Counted from the first letter of the stretch, positions 8,407 through 17,204 are shown. The stretch: 64,000 nucleotides of DNA from Brevirhabdus pacifica (GCF_002797755.1 NZ_PGFI01000011.1:1488001-1552000); one strand, 5' to 3'. The notes: generated by a model not told the origin, from the sequence alone. Program-made: numbers and translations.

Positions 8407-9036
8407 TCAGCCGGCCAGAGCCCCGCGCAGCAGCCCCGCCGCCAGCGCCCACATCACCAGGCCGATGCCCGCGTCGATGATGCGCCAGGCGCCGGGGCGG
8501 GACATGATGGGCGACAGCAGCCGCGCCCCAAAGCCCAGCGAGAAGAAGAAGACGAAGGACGAGACGACCGCGCCGGCCCCAAAGGCCAGGCGCGGCGCCC
8601 CCTCCGCAAAGCCGGTCGAGACCGCGCCGATCAGCGCCAGCGTATCCAGATAGACATGGGGGTTGAGCCAGGTCAGCGCGAGGCCCACCAGCAGCGTGCC
8701 CTTCAGGCCGCGACCGCCCTCGGCCACCATCTGCGCGCCGCCGCCCTGCCAGGCCGCCCGCAGACGCAGCGCGCCATAGACCAGCAGGAAGGCGGCGCCT
8801 GCCAGCGCCATGATCCGGGGCAGTGCGGGGTACAGGGCCGCGACCGCGCCGAACCCGGCCACCCCCAGCGCGATCAGCACCGCGTCGGACATGGCGCACA
8901 GCAGGCACAGCCAGAAGACGTGGCGCCCGATCAGCCCCTGACGCAGCACGAAAGCGTTCTGCGCTCCGATCGCCAGGATCAGCGACAGCCCGGTCAGGAA
9001 ACCCGCCAGGGCGGGCCCGGCCACCGCGCCGGTCAT
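8407..9036 (-). CDS. LysE/ArgO-family amino-acid exporter
   Basis: A 209-residue inner-membrane protein with about six hydrophobic segments. The N-terminal signature LSLILAIGAQNAFVLRQGL is the LysE/ArgO family motif, and LTWLNPHVYLDTLALIG is the second conserved loop. Members export basic amino acids such as lysine or arginine. The ATG at 9036 overlaps the stop of the DUF502 gene (ATGA). The exact substrate is unknown. Co-transcription with the DUF502 membrane gene is likely, but no functional link is established. Confidence 0.9.
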   Translation of the reverse strand: MTGAVAGPALAGFLTGLSLILAIGAQNAFVLRQGLIGRHVFWLCLLCAMSDAVLIALGVAGFGAVAALYPALPRIMALAGAAFLLVYGALRLRAAWQGGGAQMVAEGGRGLKGTLLVGLALTWLNPHVYLDTLALIGAVSTGFAEGAPRLAFGAGAVVSSFVFFFSLGFGARLLSPIMSRPGAWRIIDAGIGLVMWALAAGLLRGALAG

Positions 9037-9776
9037 TTCGTGGCGTACGGATCGACGGTCAACTGGGTGCCCAGCGAGGAGGCGGGCACCGAGGGCTTGG
9101 TGGGATCCTTGGGGTTCGGATAGACCAGGCCCGCCGAGATCACCAGCTTGGCCGCATCCTCGACCGACATGTCGAGGAAGATGACGTTGCTGCGTGGCAC
9201 GAAAAGCAGAAAGCCCGATGTCGGGTTCGGCGTCGTCGGCAGGAAGACCGACAGAAGCTCGCCCTCGGGCGGGGCCTTGGCCGCGATCTCGCCCTTGGCG
9301 GGGGTGGAGACGAAGGCGATCGCCCACAGCCCCTCGCGCGGGTATTGGACCAGCACGGCCTTGTCGAACGAGGCCTCGCCCTGACTGAGCGCGGTTTCGA
9401 CCAGCTGCTTGACGCCGTTGTAGATCGAGCGGACCACCGGCATGCGGTCGACGATGCTTTCCCCCAGTCCCAACAGCGAGCGGCCCATGATCCCCTTGGC
9501 CAGCCAGCCGATGATGACGGTGAAGATCAGGAAGATCACGACGCCGACGCCGCGCAGGTCGACGCCGATATACTGTTTGGGTGCCAGCTTGGCCGGGACC
9601 AGCGGCAGCACCCAGCTGTCGATCCAGCCGGTCACCGCCCAGATCAGCCACAGGGTCAGGGCGACGGGCACAACGACGATGAGACCGGCCAGGAAATTGC
9701 CCCTCAGCCGGGCAAATGCGCGCGGGCCGCGACGCTTGGGCGGGTCCGCAGGGGAAAGGTCGTTTGGGGAGGTCAT
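9033..9776 (-). CDS. DUF502 family membrane protein
   Basis: A 247-residue protein with two N-terminal transmembrane helices (about residues 27-52 and 78-95) and a soluble C-terminal domain. The conserved DUF502 blocks are visible: FLAGLIVVVPVALTLWLI, the P-x-V-R-x-I-Y motif in MPVVRSIYNGVKQ, and the FLPTTPNPTSGFLLFVP block. No biochemical function is known for the family. A short proline-rich basic N-terminus precedes TM1. It overlaps the LysE-type exporter gene by 4 bases. Confidence 0.9.
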   Translation of the reverse strand: MTSPNDLSPADPPKRRGPRAFARLRGNFLAGLIVVVPVALTLWLIWAVTGWIDSWVLPLVPAKLAPKQYIGVDLRGVGVVIFLIFTVIIGWLAKGIMGRSLLGLGESIVDRMPVVRSIYNGVKQLVETALSQGEASFDKAVLVQYPREGLWAIAFVSTPAKGEIAAKAPPEGELLSVFLPTTPNPTSGFLLFVPRSNVIFLDMSVEDAAKLVISAGLVYPNPKDPTKPSVPASSLGTQLTVDPYATK

Positions 9777-9856
9777 GGGCTACCGATCTTGATGCTGGGC
9801 CAAACCTAAGCAAAGGCTGGGCGGAATCCAACGCGCGCGGGTCCGATTTGCCGCTT

Positions 9857-10774
9857 TTATTCCGTTTCGCACAGAGCTTTGGCGATTTCGGCGGCAAGAC
9901 GGGCATTGTTCAGCACCAGTGCCACATTCGCGGAGAGGGACTCGCCCCCCGTCAGCTCCAGGATCCGGCCCAGCAGGTGCGGGGTCACGGACTTGGCGGC
10001 GATGCCGTCGCGCCGGGCCTCCTCGACCGCCTGCTCGATCAGGGGGGCGATGCGCGACATGGGGATCTCGGCCTCTGAGGGGATGGGGTTGGCGATCAGC
10101 TGGCCGCCCCCGAGACCGAGGCGCGCGCGCATGCGGTGGGCGCGGGCGATCATGGCCGGGTCGTCCATGCGCAGGGGGCTGGGCCGGCCCGAGTCCCGCG
10201 CCCAGAAGGCGGGAAAGGCGTCCGAGCCGCGGGTGATGACGGGCACGCCCAGGGTCTCCAGCACCTCCAGCGTCTTGTCGATGTCCAGGATCGCCTTGGC
10301 CCCCGCGCAGACAACGCTGACGGGGGTGCGCGACAGCTCTTGCAGGTCGGCGGAGATGTCGAAGCTTTCCTCGGCGCCCCGGTGAACCCCGCCGATGCCG
10401 CCGGTGGCAAAAACCTCGATCCCCGCCAGGTGGGCGCAGATCATGGTCGCCGCCACGGTGGTGGAACCGGTCTCCCCCCGGGCAAGGCAGGCCGCGAGAT
10501 CGGCGCGTGACAGTTTGCGCGCGTCCCGGGCGGTCGCCAGCCGTTCAAGCCGCTCGGCGTCCAGGCCCACGTGGATGCGTCCGTCCATGATGGCGATGGT
10601 GGCGGGCAGGGCGCCCGCCTCCCTTACCGCATCCTCGACCCGGCGGGCGGTCTCGATATTGTCGGGGTGGGGCATGCCATGGGTGATGATGGTGCTTTCC
10701 AGCGCGACAACGGGGCGCCCGTCACGCAGCGCCTCGCGCAGCTCGGGCAGGATTTCGAGAGGCAGTTCAGACAT
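9857..10774 (-). CDS. psuG: Pseudouridine-5'-phosphate glycosidase
   Basis: A 305-residue PsuG enzyme that splits pseudouridine 5'-phosphate reversibly into uracil and ribose 5-phosphate. Recognised by VALESTIITHGMPHPDN near the N-terminus, TTVAATMICAHLAGI, VFATGGIGGVHRGAEESFDISADL and the C-terminal ANVALVLNNARLAAEIA. Length matches E. coli PsuG (about 310). It overlaps the upstream pfkB-type kinase gene by 8 bases; the pair forms the complete pseudouridine salvage route. The gene order kinase-glycosidase mirrors other proteobacteria. No pseudouridine transporter is adjacent. Confidence 0.95.
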   Translation of the reverse strand: MSELPLEILPELREALRDGRPVVALESTIITHGMPHPDNIETARRVEDAVREAGALPATIAIMDGRIHVGLDAERLERLATARDARKLSRADLAACLARGETGSTTVAATMICAHLAGIEVFATGGIGGVHRGAEESFDISADLQELSRTPVSVVCAGAKAILDIDKTLEVLETLGVPVITRGSDAFPAFWARDSGRPSPLRMDDPAMIARAHRMRARLGLGGGQLIANPIPSEAEIPMSRIAPLIEQAVEEARRDGIAAKSVTPHLLGRILELTGGESLSANVALVLNNARLAAEIAKALCETE

Positions 10775-11714
10775 CTGTGCGACCTTTCTTTAGTGTCGGG
10801 GCCGTAACATGGGTTGAGGCTTCATGGGCCTGGTCGGTCACCTGGCCTGCGGCGGCGATGGCCTGGCCCAGGGCCCGGACCGGATCCCGCCCGTCCAGCA
10901 CGGCGGTGATATGGGCGGCCGCGAACCGGTCGCCCGCGCCGGTGACACGGGCGCCCGCGCTGAAAGGCGGCGGGCAGAGGGTGGCCGTCTCCCGGCCTTC
11001 CGCGCAATCGGCCGCCAGCCGGGGCCCATCGGTCACGACCGCGCGGCCAAAGCCGGCCCCGACCAGCGCGCGGGCAGCCGCCGTGCTGTCGTCGAAAGTT
11101 TCGCCGCAGATGGCGGCGGCCTCGGCCAGATTGGCGTAAAGCGTGGCATGGGGCAGGGCGCCCGCCGCCGTCAGATTGGCAAGGCGGCTCGCCTTGGCGG
11201 GCGATGCCGCAACCAGACAGATCCGCGCCAGCGCAAGATGCTCCAGCGCGCGCAACAGCACCTCGGGCGCGAGGTTGCCGTCGATCACGGCGACGCCGCT
11301 GAACGTGCCATGCTCCAGCGGGGCCAGGATGCGCGTCCCGGCGGCAAGCTGTGTTCCGGTATCGGCGATGGCGCAGACAAGCCCGTCCGGGTCCTCGATC
11401 GCCACATAGCTGTCGGTGGCGTGGCCGCTTAGGCGTAGGATTCCGTCGGTCGTTATCCCTTGCGCGGTGCAGTGCGCGACCAGGGCCTGTCCCTCCGCAT
11501 CATCGCCCACTGCGGCCAGCAGCCCGACAGACCGCGCGGACACCTCGCTCATCGCCAGCGCCAGGTTCAACGCTACGCCGCCCGGCCGCCGCTTTACCCG
11601 ACCGGGCAGATCGGCGCCGCGCACGACATTGCCCGTGCCGTGGCCGATCACGTCCCAATGGGCGGCGCCCAGGCACAGGATGTCGCAAAGCATTGGATCG
11701 GATGCGCGTGTCAT
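10767..11714 (-). CDS. psuK: PfkB-family sugar kinase, probable pseudouridine kinase
   Basis: A 315-residue ribokinase-superfamily kinase. The N-terminal ILCLGAAHWDVIG and RPGGVALNLALAMS give the substrate-binding region. The C-terminal GARVTGAGDRFAAAH is the PfkB signature 2 with the catalytic Asp. Its 8-base overlap with psuG supports pseudouridine phosphorylation to pseudouridine 5'-phosphate, since PfkB specificity is not readable from motifs alone. ATG at 11714 or 11693 could be the start; neither has a strong Shine-Dalgarno. The divergent neighbour is rpsB. Confidence 0.85.
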   Translation of the reverse strand: MTRASDPMLCDILCLGAAHWDVIGHGTGNVVRGADLPGRVKRRPGGVALNLALAMSEVSARSVGLLAAVGDDAEGQALVAHCTAQGITTDGILRLSGHATDSYVAIEDPDGLVCAIADTGTQLAAGTRILAPLEHGTFSGVAVIDGNLAPEVLLRALEHLALARICLVAASPAKASRLANLTAAGALPHATLYANLAEAAAICGETFDDSTAAARALVGAGFGRAVVTDGPRLAADCAEGRETATLCPPPFSAGARVTGAGDRFAAAHITAVLDGRDPVRALGQAIAAAGQVTDQAHEASTHVTAPTLKKGRTDV

Positions 11715-11791
11715 GCCCGAGGGATGACCCGTGGCGGCAGCCCGCGCAAGGGGAGGAAGGCGCAAATCTTGGGTCGGGCCACGGTCGGGGC

Positions 11792-11820
11792 TTGCGCATT
11801 CCCCCGCGATGGCCTAATGC
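11792..11820 (+). promoter_or_regulatory. rpsB-tsf promoter
   Basis: TTGCGC (11792-11797), 17-base spacer, TAATGC (11815-11820). The predicted start near 11827 gives a leader of about 110 bases before rpsB, long enough for the feedback regulation by S2 known in other bacteria. I did not identify a named leader motif. Confidence 0.55.
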
Positions 11821-11937
11821 GCGGGCACTTCACAGGTGGATCCTGGGCCGGAAGGGGAGAAATCCCGGACGGTCCGCCGGTTGGGCAACAGCCCTTGATG
11901 GATCTGCCGAGGCGCAAACCGGAAAAGGATATTGGAC

Positions 11938-12801
11938 ATGGCGCTCCCCGATTTCACCATGCGTCAGCTGCTTGAAGCTGGCGTTCACTTCGGTCACCAG
12001 ACCCAGCGTTGGAACCCCCGCATGGGCGAGTTCATCTATGGTGACAAGAACGGCATTCACATTCTCGACCTGACGCAGACCGTCCCGATGCTGGATCAGG
12101 CCCTGCAGGTCGTGCGCGACACCGTCGCCAAGGGCGGCCGCATCCTGTTCGTCGGCACCAAGCGTCAGGCCCAGAAGCCCGTCGCAGACGCCGCCGAGCG
12201 TTGCGCACAATACTACATGAACCACCGCTGGCTGGGCGGCACGCTGACCAACTGGAAAACCGTGTCGAACTCGATCAACCGCCTCAAGGCGATCGACGAG
12301 CAGATGCAGAACGGCGTTGAAGGCCTGACCAAGAAAGAGCGTCTGGGCATGGAGCGCGAGCAGGTCAAGCTGGAAGCCTCGCTTGGCGGTATCCGCGAGA
12401 TGGGTGGCGTTCCCGATCTGCTGTTCGTCATCGACGTGAACAAGGAAGATCTGGCCATCGCCGAAGCCAAGAAGCTGGGCATTCCGGTCGTCGCCGTCGT
12501 CGACACCAACGCCTCGCCCGATGGCGTCGACTACATCATCCCCGGCAACGATGACGCGGCCCGCGCCATCGCTCTCTACTGTGACCTGGTCAGCCGCGCT
12601 GCCCTGGACGGCATGTCCGCCCAGATGGGCGCCGCTGGTTTCGACCTGGGTGCCATGGAAGAGGCCCCCGAGGAAGAGGCCGTCGCCGAGGGCGAAGGCG
12701 TCGAGGTTGGCAATGCCTCCTCGGAGACCGTGGCCGACGACGCCGTCGCCAAGGACGCGCCCTACGACCTGGAAAACAGCGAGCCCGGCGAGAAGGTCTG
12801 A
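11938..12801 (+). CDS. rpsB: 30S ribosomal protein S2
   Basis: A 287-residue S2 with the invariant start [24 protein letters not shown] and the motifs VGTKRQA and [12 protein letters not shown]2 joins the small subunit late and is needed for initiation. The C-terminal ~45 residues are an acidic extension rich in Glu/Ala/Val. The ATG at 11938 has AAGGAT 7-8 bases upstream. The rpsB-tsf order is the universal bacterial arrangement. Confidence 0.99.
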   Translation: MALPDFTMRQLLEAGVHFGHQTQRWNPRMGEFIYGDKNGIHILDLTQTVPMLDQALQVVRDTVAKGGRILFVGTKRQAQKPVADAAERCAQYYMNHRWLGGTLTNWKTVSNSINRLKAIDEQMQNGVEGLTKKERLGMEREQVKLEASLGGIREMGGVPDLLFVIDVNKEDLAIAEAKKLGIPVVAVVDTNASPDGVDYIIPGNDDAARAIALYCDLVSRAALDGMSAQMGAAGFDLGAMEEAPEEEAVAEGEGVEVGNASSETVADDAVAKDAPYDLENSEPGEKV

Positions 12802-12876
12802 TCCTTCTTCCCCAGATTGCAGACCGGACGGGCACCGCCCCGTCCGGCCCCCAACCATTTGCAAAGGAGCCATGAC

Positions 12877-13749
12877 ATGGCGATCACAGCTGCACAGGTA
12901 AAAGAGCTGCGCGACACCACCGGCGCAGGCATGATGGACGCCAAGAAGGCGCTGACCGAGAACAATGGCGACATGGAAGCCGCCGTCGACTGGCTGCGGA
13001 CCAAGGGTCTGGCGAAGGCCGCCAAGAAGTCCGGCCGTACCGCCGCCGAGGGCCTGGTCGCCGTCGCTATCGAAGGTGGCGAAGCCGTCGCCCTCGAGGT
13101 GAACGCCGAGACCGACTTCGTCGCCAAGAACGCCGATTTCCAGGCGATGGTCGCTGATTTCTCGAAAGCCGCCCTGAAGGTCGGTTCGGTCGATGAGCTG
13201 AAGGCCAGCGACATCAACGGCAAGAAGGTCGAGGACATCCTGACCGACAAGATCGCAACCGTGGGCGAGAACATGGCGATCCGCCGGATGGCCAAGATCA
13301 GCGGTGAGACCGTCACCGCCTACGTTCACAACCAAGCTGCCGAGAACATGGGCAAGATCGGCGTGCTGATCGCCATGAACGGCACCGACAACGGCATCGG
13401 CCGTCAGATCGCAATGCACGTCGCCGCCGCCAACCCCGCATCGCTGGGCGAAGCCGACCTGGACCAGGCCCTGGTCGAGCGCGAGAAAAGCGTCCTGACC
13501 GAGCAGGCCCGTGAATCCGGCAAGCCCGAGCAGGTCATCGAGAAGATGATCGAAGGCCGCATGAAGAAGTTCCTCTCCGAAGTGACCCTTCTGGGCCAGG
13601 CTTTCGTCATCAACCCCGACCAGACCGTGGCCGAGGCCGCCAAGGAAGCCGGCGTCGAGATCACCGGTTTCGTGCGCCTGGAAGTGGGCGAGGGGATCGA
13701 GAAGGAAGCCGAGAACTTCGCCGAGGAAGTCGCGAAGATGAACGCCTGA
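12877..13749 (+). CDS. tsf: Elongation factor Ts
   Basis: A 290-residue nucleotide exchange factor for EF-Tu. The N-terminal UBA-like domain begins [24 protein letters not shown], followed by the core motif ETDFVAKN, where the TDFV residues contact EF-Tu, and two dimer-type subdomains. Length is typical for proteobacteria. The ATG at 12877 follows AAAGGAG. It ends at a strong hairpin and then an intrinsic terminator, closing the rpsB-tsf operon. pyrH does not follow within the window. Confidence 0.99.
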   Translation: MAITAAQVKELRDTTGAGMMDAKKALTENNGDMEAAVDWLRTKGLAKAAKKSGRTAAEGLVAVAIEGGEAVALEVNAETDFVAKNADFQAMVADFSKAALKVGSVDELKASDINGKKVEDILTDKIATVGENMAIRRMAKISGETVTAYVHNQAAENMGKIGVLIAMNGTDNGIGRQIAMHVAAANPASLGEADLDQALVEREKSVLTEQARESGKPEQVIEKMIEGRMKKFLSEVTLLGQAFVINPDQTVAEAAKEAGVEITGFVRLEVGEGIEKEAENFAEEVAKMNA

Positions 13750-13755
13750 TCAACC

Positions 13756-13775
13756 TCCGGCGGCCCCGCCGCCGG
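13756..13775 (+). terminator. Perfect 9-bp hairpin just after tsf
   Basis: TCCGGCGGC-CCC-GCCGCCGGA follows the tsf stop within about 10 bases. There is no immediate U run. It probably stabilises the 3' end ahead of the true terminator at 13821. Confidence 0.5.
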
Positions 13776-13820
13776 ATCCTGATCTACGTTTTTATATCGG
13801 ACAAGATTCTCAAAATACAA

Positions 13821-13853
13821 AAGGGTGGCCGGATTCCAATCGGCCACCCTTTC
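13821..13853 (+). terminator. Intrinsic terminator of rpsB-tsf
   Basis: AAGGGTGGCCG (13821-13831), 9-base loop, CGGCCACCCTT (13841-13851), flanked by A and T runs. The 11-bp stem is perfect. Confidence 0.85.
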
Positions 13854-13855
13854 AT

Positions 13856-14194
13856 TTGTGCAGATCTCGCGGAAACCTCCCGTTCGTTCTGCGACCACCG
13901 ACCGGACCGGAATTTTCCTGTCGGCAATTTATACCGGTCGAAACCGGGACGACTTGGACTTGCTGATTAAAATGAATTCAGACCCCCAGGTCGCCAGTCC
14001 CATGGCCTAAGCCATCACTCACGGAACGGTAAAGAGTGTCCCCTTTTCGGGGAGGAGGCAAAAGTCAGGGATTCCCTACCTCGAAAGGATAGGGCTGCCT
14101 ATTCTTTCGTATAGTCGAATTGCAGGCCGCAAAATTATTGCGTGAAGCGATGCTAGACAGAAAGTTTCAGAGGGCAGGGGAGTTTCCCCCGAAA
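13856..14194. other. Gene-free, lower-GC region with three successive inverted repeats
   Basis: No credible ORF lies between the tsf terminator and the end of luxR. The block at 14039-14109 holds TCCCC-TTTTC-GGGGA (14039-14053), the 11-base palindrome AGGGATTCCCT (14067-14077) and a 12-bp stem CGAAAGGATAGG/CCTATTCTTTCG with loop GCTG (14082-14109, one G-U pair). On the minus strand it also carries CCTCCTCCCC. It could be the luxR transcript end or a structured RNA. I see no convincing promoter. Confidence 0.4.
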
Positions 14195-15034
14195 TCAGCC
14201 CTCGGATCTTCCCCGATCGCTCTCGGTGAAACCATCGAACGGACCTGGATCCCGAATCTCCTCGCCCGGCTCAGCGGGACGGTGGGGTTGGCTGACGAAA
14301 ATCTGGTTCATTATAGAGGCTTTGGCAACCGCCTGGGCTGTGGTTTCCACGTCCAGCGTTTCGCGCGCAAGGCGCAGGTGCTTCTCGACCGTGGCGACCT
14401 TCAGGCCGACGATCTGGGCAATGTCCTGCATGGTCTTGCCGTCGGCGACCCATTCCAACACCTCGATCTGCCGGGGTGTCAGCGGGCGCCGGTGACCCTG
14501 GTAGGGCATCTGGCTGACCTTGAGGTGCATGACCCGGTTCATCAGGACGATGTCGCGACCTTCGCGTTGCCAGACCTCGTCGATCTCGTCCTGGCTCAGA
14601 CCGGGCCGCGCCGCGAGGCTGAGTGCCCCCACAGACCGGGTCGAGATGCCTTGAAAGCCCAGCGAATATCCCACGTTGGCGTCCCAGCGACGATTGAATT
14701 CCCAGACCTCAGCCTCGGCCTCGGTGAGCAGCCCCTTGGCAAACCGCTCCTCGATCGGGCCCCAGCTGATCTCACTACAACCTTCTGTCAGCTGGTGCAG
14801 CGCCGGGCCGCTCATGAAAAGCCGTTTGCCAAGATAATCGTCGAGATAGGCGCGCGGGTGGTTCGACAGGGTCAGGATGTCGTCGAGATCACCGTAGGAT
14901 CTGCCTGAATAATACCGCGTAAACCCATAGAGAAGACGATCGAATCCGAACTCGGCCATCTTCGTGGTATGGATTTCCCAGATCTCCTCGAGGCTCTGGG
15001 CATCCAGCAGGCGGTGCAGGTGGTCGAATGTCAT
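14195..15034 (-). CDS. LuxR-family transcriptional regulator (solo)
   Basis: A 279-residue regulator with an N-terminal autoinducer-binding-like domain (about 1-165, with W/Y/D residues such as WGPIEERF and WEFNRRWDANVGYSLGF) and a C-terminal GerE/LuxR helix-turn-helix (about 185-245: PLTPRQIEVLEWVADGKTMQDIA...VATVEKHL). No luxI-type synthase is in the window, so it is a LuxR solo; whether it binds an acyl-homoserine lactone is unknown. The ATG overlaps the aroQ stop by 4 bases. A proline/glutamate-rich tail of about 25 residues follows the HTH, which is unusual because LuxR proteins normally end near it. Confidence 0.9.
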   Translation of the reverse strand: MTFDHLHRLLDAQSLEEIWEIHTTKMAEFGFDRLLYGFTRYYSGRSYGDLDDILTLSNHPRAYLDDYLGKRLFMSGPALHQLTEGCSEISWGPIEERFAKGLLTEAEAEVWEFNRRWDANVGYSLGFQGISTRSVGALSLAARPGLSQDEIDEVWQREGRDIVLMNRVMHLKVSQMPYQGHRRPLTPRQIEVLEWVADGKTMQDIAQIVGLKVATVEKHLRLARETLDVETTAQAVAKASIMNQIFVSQPHRPAEPGEEIRDPGPFDGFTESDRGRSEG

Positions 15035-15489
15035 CCGCCCGGAGCCTTCCCATCTTCCTTGCCATGGGCGGCCAGCGCCCGCAGGCCCAGCTCATAGCCT
15101 TGGATGCCGAAGCCGGCGATCTGTCCGACGGCGACCGGCGCGATGTAGGACCGGTGCCGGTAGCTTTCCCGCGCATGGATGTTCGACAGGTGAACCTCGA
15201 CCACGGGAACCTCGGCCGAACGGATCGCGTCCATCAGGGCGATCGACGTGTGTGTGTAGGCGCCGGCGTTGAGCAGGATGCCGTCATCCTTGCCACGGCA
15301 GGCGTGGATCTCGTCGATCAGGACGCCTTCGTGGTTCGACTGCGCAAAGCGGACCGTCAGGCCCAGATCCTTTGCGACCGAGCGGCACAGCGCTTCGACA
15401 TCCGCGAGGGTGTGGGCGCCGTATACTTCGGGCTGCCGAGTGCCCAGGAGATTGAGGTTGGGTCCGTTGAGGATCAGGATCGATGACAT
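15031..15489 (-). CDS. aroQ: Type II 3-dehydroquinate dehydratase
   Basis: A 152-residue enzyme of the shikimate pathway converting 3-dehydroquinate to 3-dehydroshikimate. Signature: ILILNGPNLNLLGTRQPEVYG, with the catalytic Tyr in the flexible lid; QSNHEGVLID, LNAGAYTHTSIAL and VEVHLSNIHARE follow in the expected order. Length matches the dodecameric type II family. It is the first gene of a pair with a luxR solo (4-base overlap). Two dyads upstream (15568-15586, 15675-15695) are candidate operators. Confidence 0.96.
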   Translation of the reverse strand: MSSILILNGPNLNLLGTRQPEVYGAHTLADVEALCRSVAKDLGLTVRFAQSNHEGVLIDEIHACRGKDDGILLNAGAYTHTSIALMDAIRSAEVPVVEVHLSNIHARESYRHRSYIAPVAVGQIAGFGIQGYELGLRALAAHGKEDGKAPGG

Positions 15490-15567
15490 CTTTGGTCTCC
15501 GCGCTGCGGCCGGCGGTCGGTCGCAAGGTTATTGAGGACGCGCAAGCGCATGCAGAAGCTTCCGTTT

Positions 15568-15586
15568 ACCATAGATTGAGTATGGT
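15568..15586 (-). promoter_or_regulatory. Lux-box-like dyad upstream of aroQ-luxR
   Basis: ACCATA-N7-TATGGT is a perfect 6-bp inverted repeat in 19 bases, 79 bases upstream of the aroQ start. Size and symmetry suit a LuxR-type dimer, but the sequence does not match the classic lux box. Autoregulation by the downstream LuxR is inferred. Confidence 0.4.
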
Positions 15587-15674
15587 TTCAGGGCTTTGCG
15601 GAAGGTTTCAGATGTTCTTTGGTCTTATGTGACATGGGGGCGCAACAGAACGTCGCGTTAATCCATTATTTACA

Positions 15675-15695
15675 TAATACCAATTATACGTATTA
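15675..15695. promoter_or_regulatory. Second dyad in the aroQ-phoB gap
   Basis: TAATAC-N9-GTATTA is a perfect 6-bp inverted repeat in an AT-rich stretch between phoB and aroQ. The binding protein is unknown. Confidence 0.35.
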
Positions 15696-15762
15696 GGTTT
15701 GCTTGCGTGGCACTCGCCCCTGCAAACCGCTTCACCCAAGTCCTGCGGGCTCTTACGGTCCC

Positions 15763-16458
15763 TCAGCCCAAGGCGTATCCGGCGCCGCGCACCGTGCGCA
15801 ACGGATCCTCGCCGCCATGCTCACCCAGGGCCTTGCGCAGACGGCCGACATGCACGTCCACCGTGCGGCTGTCTACGTAGATGTCGCGCCCCCAGACACG
15901 GTCCAGCAACTGATCGCGGCTGAAGACGCGGCCTGGACGCTCCATGAAGGTGGCCAGCAGACGAAACTCGGTCGGGCCAAGCTTGATCGGTTTGTCGGCG
16001 CGGGTGACCTTGTGGGTTTCGGAATCCAGCACGATGTCCTGGAAGGTCAACCGCCCCCCTACCGAGGCCGGGCGCACCCGCCGCAGGCTGGCGCGCACCC
16101 GTGCCAGCAACTCGGCCACCGAAAAGGGTTTGACCACGTAATCATCGGCGCCGGTCTCAAGGCCGCGGACGCGGTCGGCCTCTTCGGACCGCGCCGACAG
16201 CATGATGATCGGCATGTTGGCCGTCGCCTCGCGGGTCTTCAGGCGGCGGCAGATCTCGATCCCCGACAGACCCGGCATCATCCAGTCCAGGACCAGAAGG
16301 TCGGGCGTTTCCTCGGCGATACGCTCCATCGCCTGGTCACCATCGGCGGCGGCGATCACGCGGTAGCCCTCGGCGGTCAGGTTGTAGACAAGGACCTCGC
16401 GCTGCGCGTCCTCGTCCTCGACCACCAGGATCAGCGGCTGGTCGGGGTTGGCACTCAT
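15763..16458 (-). CDS. phoB: Phosphate regulon response regulator PhoB
   Basis: A 231-residue OmpR-class regulator. The receiver domain (about 8-125) has acidic pocket residues VVEDED, the phospho-acceptor Asp in LLVLDWMMPG and the switch Lys in YVVKPF. A winged-helix domain follows, with SRDQLLDRVWG and the recognition helix VDSRTVDVHVGRLRKAL. On phosphorylation it binds PHO boxes such as the one upstream of pstS in this window. It is the last gene of the pst-pho module, downstream of phoU, and can therefore be autoinduced. Confidence 0.97.
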   Translation of the reverse strand: MSANPDQPLILVVEDEDAQREVLVYNLTAEGYRVIAAADGDQAMERIAEETPDLLVLDWMMPGLSGIEICRRLKTREATANMPIIMLSARSEEADRVRGLETGADDYVVKPFSVAELLARVRASLRRVRPASVGGRLTFQDIVLDSETHKVTRADKPIKLGPTEFRLLATFMERPGRVFSRDQLLDRVWGRDIYVDSRTVDVHVGRLRKALGEHGGEDPLRTVRGAGYALG

Positions 16459-16472
16459 GCTCGGTCCCCCGA

Positions 16473-17192
16473 TCAGAGATCCCCGGTCAGCCGGTCATAG
16501 CTGGTGCGGTCGCCCTTGGAGCGATCCTCGTCCGGCAGCTCGCCGGTCACCATGAAGACCACCTGTTCGGCGATCGAGGTCACATGATCGCCCATGCGCT
16601 CGATGTTCTTGGCGATGAAATGCAGGTGCATACACGAGGTGATGTTGCGCGGATCCTCGATCATGTAGGTCACGAACTGGCGGAACAGCGCGGTGTACAT
16701 CTGGTCGACGTCGGCGTCGCGCTGGCGGACATCCTCGGCCAAGGCGGCATCGCCCTGGATATAGGCATCAAGCACATCGCGCAGCATCTGCTCGACCGCC
16801 TTGGACATCCGGCGCAGGGCACCCCCTGCCCCTTCGATCTGCTCCATCTGGACCAGTGCGGAGGTGCGCTTGCCCATGTTTTTCGCATAGTCGCCAACAC
16901 GTTCCAGGTTGGCGCTGATCTTGATGACCGACAGCACGAGGCGCAGGTCGCTGCCCATGGGCGCGCGCAGGGCAATGACGCGCACGGCCTCGGCGTTGAT
17001 CTCTTCCTCCATAGCGTCGATCAGTTTGTCATTGCGGCGCACCTGGTCGGCAAGATCTTCGTCGCGGTTCTCGAGCGAGCGGGCGGCGTCCATGATCGCG
17101 GCCTCGACCAGCCCGCCCATCTTCATGATGAGTGCCTGAATGGTCTCGAGGTCGCGGTCGAAGGCAGAGGCGATATGGGCTTTGTCGGACAT
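16473..17192 (-). CDS. phoU: Phosphate transport system regulatory protein PhoU
   Basis: A 239-residue all-helical protein with two PhoU repeats. The metal-binding motifs of the E/DxxxD type occur in each half. It couples the PstSCAB transporter state to PhoR, keeping the Pho regulon off when phosphate is plentiful. The start MSDKAHIASAFDRDLETIQALIMKMGGLVE is typical. It lies between pstB (13 bases upstream) and phoB (15 bases downstream). Confidence 0.97.
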   Translation of the reverse strand: MSDKAHIASAFDRDLETIQALIMKMGGLVEAAIMDAARSLENRDEDLADQVRRNDKLIDAMEEEINAEAVRVIALRAPMGSDLRLVLSVIKISANLERVGDYAKNMGKRTSALVQMEQIEGAGGALRRMSKAVEQMLRDVLDAYIQGDAALAEDVRQRDADVDQMYTALFRQFVTYMIEDPRNITSCMHLHFIAKNIERMGDHVTSIAEQVVFMVTGELPDEDRSKGDRTSYDRLTGDL

Positions 17193-17204
17193 TGTGATCT
17201 CTCC

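Noticed and set aside
13825-14010. A 61-codon frame starting within the tsf terminator
   Set aside because: It begins inside the terminator hairpin, has no ribosome-binding site and no family resemblance.
14195-15489. A complete quorum-sensing system
   Set aside because: No luxI-type synthase in the window; LuxR is treated as a solo.
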